From Pseudomonas sp. R5-89-07 (GTDB taxonomy: Bacteria; Pseudomonadota; Gammaproteobacteria; Pseudomonadales; Pseudomonadaceae), in NCBI RefSeq assembly GCF_003851685.1, contig NZ_CP027727.1, forward strand, positions 3,410,001 through 3,474,000: a stretch of DNA of 64,000 nt. The letters run 5' to 3'. Below are positions 59,401 to 64,000 of the stretch, one piece after another; the first letter of the stretch is position 1, and each line of letters begins with the position of its first letter. The position numbers and the translations under genes were made by a program. The notes under the pieces are model-generated. The model searched no databases. It was not told the DNA's origin and saw nothing but the letters and a program-made list of their open reading frames with translations.

Positions 59401-61802
59401 CGGCAGGAAACACAGGTCCAACGGTTGCGCGCACCACCAGGCGAGCAGCGCGTCGAGGTCTTCGGCGCCGTCGTGGGCCGGTGGCAGGTGCAAGGTGGCG
59501 CCTACGCACAGCGCCGGCCACACTTCCCAGGCCATCGCATCAAAGCCGAAACCGGCCACACTGGCGGTGTGCCGCCCGGCGCGCAGGTCGAAGGCGCTGC
59601 AATGCCAGTCCACCAGGTTGGCCACGGTGTGATGTTCCACCATCACCCCTTTGGGCAGGCCGGTGGAGCCAGAGGTGTAGATCACATAGGCCAGGTTCGA
59701 CGGCGTGACAGCCACCTTGGGGTTGCTCGCCGAATGGTGCTGCCAGGTGTAGCGGTCAAGGTTGATCACCGGCACCTCAAGCGGCGGCAGGCGCTCGAGC
59801 AAGGCGTGCTGGGTGAGCACTGCCACCGGGGCGCTGTCGCTGAGCAGGTAGCTCAGGCGCTCGGCCGGATGGGAGGGGTCGACCGGTACATAACAGGCGC
59901 CGGCCTTGAGAATCGCCAGCAGCCCGGCCAGGGTGTCCAGGCCACGCCGCGCGACGATGGCCACGCGGTCATCGGGCTTGACCCCCAGCGCCAGCAGATG
60001 ATGGGCCAGCAGGTTGGCTTGCTGATTGAGTTCGGCGTAGCTCAGCGTACGGTCCAGGCACACCGCCGCGATGGCATCCGGGGTGAGCGCGGCCTGGGCT
60101 TCGATGCGACCGTGCACGGTGGTGCCCTGGGGGAAGACCGCCTGGGTGGTGTTGAACTGCTCGAGCAACAGGCGTTGTTCGGCAACGGGCACCACCGGCA
60201 GTTGGTTGAGCGCGGTGTGCGGCGCCTGCTCCAGCGCGGTCACCAGGTGTTCCAGCGCGGTTTGCAGGTAGGCGCAGACCCGCTGCGGGTCGACGGCGGT
60301 GCTGGCGAGCAGGCTCAGGCCGAAGTCCTCGCCCAGGTCATCCACGCTCAGGGTCAGCGGATAGTTGGTGCGCTCTTCGGCCCGCAGCGCGGTGATGCCG
60401 TGCCACGCCGACACCGCCTCGGCACTGGCCGTCGCCGCACTGTGCCGGTAGTTGAGCAGCGCACTGAACAACGGTGTCGGCGCCACCACTGCGCTGCAGC
60501 GCTGGGCCAGGGCCAATGCCGCGTGTTCATGGCGCAATAACGTGGTGAGGCGTGCGTGGGTGGCCTTGACCCCGGTGCGTACGTCCTGGGTGTCCACATC
60601 CACACGAAACGGCAAGGTGTTGATGAAGATGCCCAGCGCGCGATCCGTGGCATGACTGCCCTGCATGCGCCCCATCAACACGGTGCCGAACACCACCTGG
60701 GCCTTGCCGGCCAACACCCCTAGCACCTGGGCCCAGCCCATATGAAACAGGCTGGCGGTACTCACCCCCAACTGCCGTGCCTGGGCGCGCAGGCGGCGCG
60801 AAAGCAGCGGCGCCAACGCCAGGCTGACCTCGGCAATGCCCCGCGCATCGCCCTGTACGTCCTGCAAGCCGAACGGCAAGGTCGGCTCGCTGATATCGCC
60901 GAGCATCTGCCGAAAGAAGCTTTCGTGTTCCTGCTCGCTGATGCCCAGCCGCGCCTGCGCCACGTAGTTGCGAAACGGCACCGCCTGGCCCAGCGCCGCG
61001 CCCTGGCCCAGCAGGCACGCCTGCATTTCATGGCACACCACTTCCAGCGCACTGTGGTCCAGCGCCATGTGGTGGAACAGCAAGGTGGCGACGATGCGCC
61101 CGTTGGCCGGGTCGTCGGCACGCACCAGGCGCAACAGCGGCGCCTGGGTCACGTCGAGGCGGTAGTGGCGCGCATCGAACAAGGCGTGCAATTGCGCGGC
61201 GATATCGCCGTCGGCCGGGTCCAGCATCAGCGCCTGCACCGGCAGGCGTGCCTGGCGCCATACCACTTGCGAGGGCTGCTCCAGGCCATCCCAGACCACG
61301 CCGGTACGCAGGATGTCATGGCGGTCCATCACTTGTTGCAGGGCCTGGGCAAAGGCGTCGAAACGCTCGAGGCTGTCGAAGGCGAACTGCGACTGCATCA
61401 CATACGGGTCGCCCTGCTCGGCGCTGACGTGATGGAACAGAATACCTTCCTGCAATGGCGCCAGCGGGTAGATATCCTGAATATTCGACACACCGCCCGC
61501 GACCGTGGCGACGATACGTTCGATCTCGTCCTGACTCAGCGTGGAGAGGGTCAACATGGCCGGTGTGATGCGCTCGGCGCCCGGCGGGATGCCGTTGGCC
61601 GGCACCTGCACCTCACCGGCCTTGGTGGCCGAATAGTCACCGGCCTTGATCAGCTCGATCAGTGCCGGCTTGTGTTCGCGCAGCGCGGCGAGGATCGCCG
61701 GGTCGCTCAAGGCGTGCTTGTTGCCTAGCACCGACAACTGCTCGCCCTTGAGCGCCAGTTGCACGTCCTTGGTGTTCAGGGTTGCCAGCAGCTCAAGGAT
61801 GT

Positions 61803-61806
<4 letters not shown>
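50473..61806 (-). CDS. Terminal three-module lipopeptide NRPS with tandem thioesterases (ViscC/MassC/WlpC type)
   Basis: 3777 aa. Starts GTG 61806, overlapping the upstream NRPS stop by GTGA. Order: N-terminal docking-like segment (1-60), C1-A1-T1 (about 75-1110), C2-A2-T2 (1130-2145), C3-A3-T3 (2165-3185), TE1 (3230-3440; GWSFG) and TE2 (3510-3770; GHSFG). Each carrier domain has FFELGGHSLLA. C1 has the dual condensation/epimerisation motif HHVSAEQGD and HHMALDHS; C2 is an LCL type with HHIVSDGWS; C3 resembles C1 but with a changed motif. Pocket residues read by eye: A1 DAWFLGNVVK (Leu), A2 DVWHMSLVDK (Ser), A3 DAMFLGCTYK (branched aliphatic, Ile/Val). This matches residues 7-9 of viscosin-family peptides; the tandem TE releases the ring. 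Confidence 0.9.

Positions 61807-64000
<2,194 letters not shown>

Noticed and set aside
52237..60540. Several plus-strand frames of 300-770 codons opposite the NRPS
   Set aside because: All mirror the repeated NRPS modules in antisense; they lack ribosome sites and known motifs.

Overview
The window looks like chromosomal DNA of a fluorescent-group Pseudomonas (P. fluorescens / P. synxantha-like). The evidence is high GC with Pseudomonas codon use, many fluorescens-type REP/REPIN hairpins (GTGGGAGGGGGCTTGCCCCC arms and a second GGCGAGGGAGCTTGCTCCC type), an MdeA/MdeR pair, gamma-glutamylpolyamine genes, and a viscosin-family lipopeptide locus. No tRNA, rRNA, CRISPR array, integrase or transposase was seen.

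Layout. 1-0.9 kb: divergent start of a hybrid sensor kinase and a LuxR-type response regulator. 1.06-7.3 kb: a probable catabolic unit of flavin monooxygenase, Rid protein, DUF1028 protein, ArgE/DapE-like amidohydrolase, LysR regulator and NCS1 permease. 7.5-11.9 kb: a TPM-domain membrane protein, an RsbQ-like hydrolase coupled to a PAS histidine kinase, a decayed dapF paralogue and a small P-loop kinase. 12-15.3 kb: a SRPBCC-SDR-AKR operon with a divergent LysR. 15.4-20.2 kb: PuuB-, PotF- and PuuA-like polyamine genes with a divergent AraC regulator. 20.3-31.1 kb: TonB-dependent receptor, AhpD-like protein, MscS channel with a cyclic-nucleotide domain, pirin, Bcr-type MFS pump and a two-gene RND pump. 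31.2-38.3 kb: an Rhs polymorphic-toxin island with AT-rich toxin tip and duplicated immunity-like genes. 38.5-44.3 kb: M20 peptidase, MASE2-GGDEF cyclase, LysE exporter, TIM-barrel isomerase and rubredoxin on the minus strand, divergent from a MocR regulator. 44.3-46.2 kb: mdeR-mdeA.

46.3-64 kb: the right end of a lipopeptide cluster, read right to left. It holds the last module of one NRPS (cut by the window edge), a three-module NRPS with tandem thioesterases, macA and macB, with a convergent LuxR regulator. Reading the adenylation pockets by eye gives Ser, Leu, Ser, Ile/Val. The condensation-domain types and the gene order also match modules 6-9 of viscosin/WLIP/massetolide synthetases (ViscB end, ViscC, MacAB, ViscBCR-type LuxR). 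The encoded machinery would finish, cyclise and export a nine-residue cyclic lipopeptide.

The most unusual spots are an in-frame TAA that splits the Rhs gene, two immunity-like genes that share a nearly identical tail but not a head, a Rid protein lacking the usual arginine, nested REPINs, a REPIN inside the lipopeptide operon, and a strong palindromic operator between two pumps with no regulator beside it.
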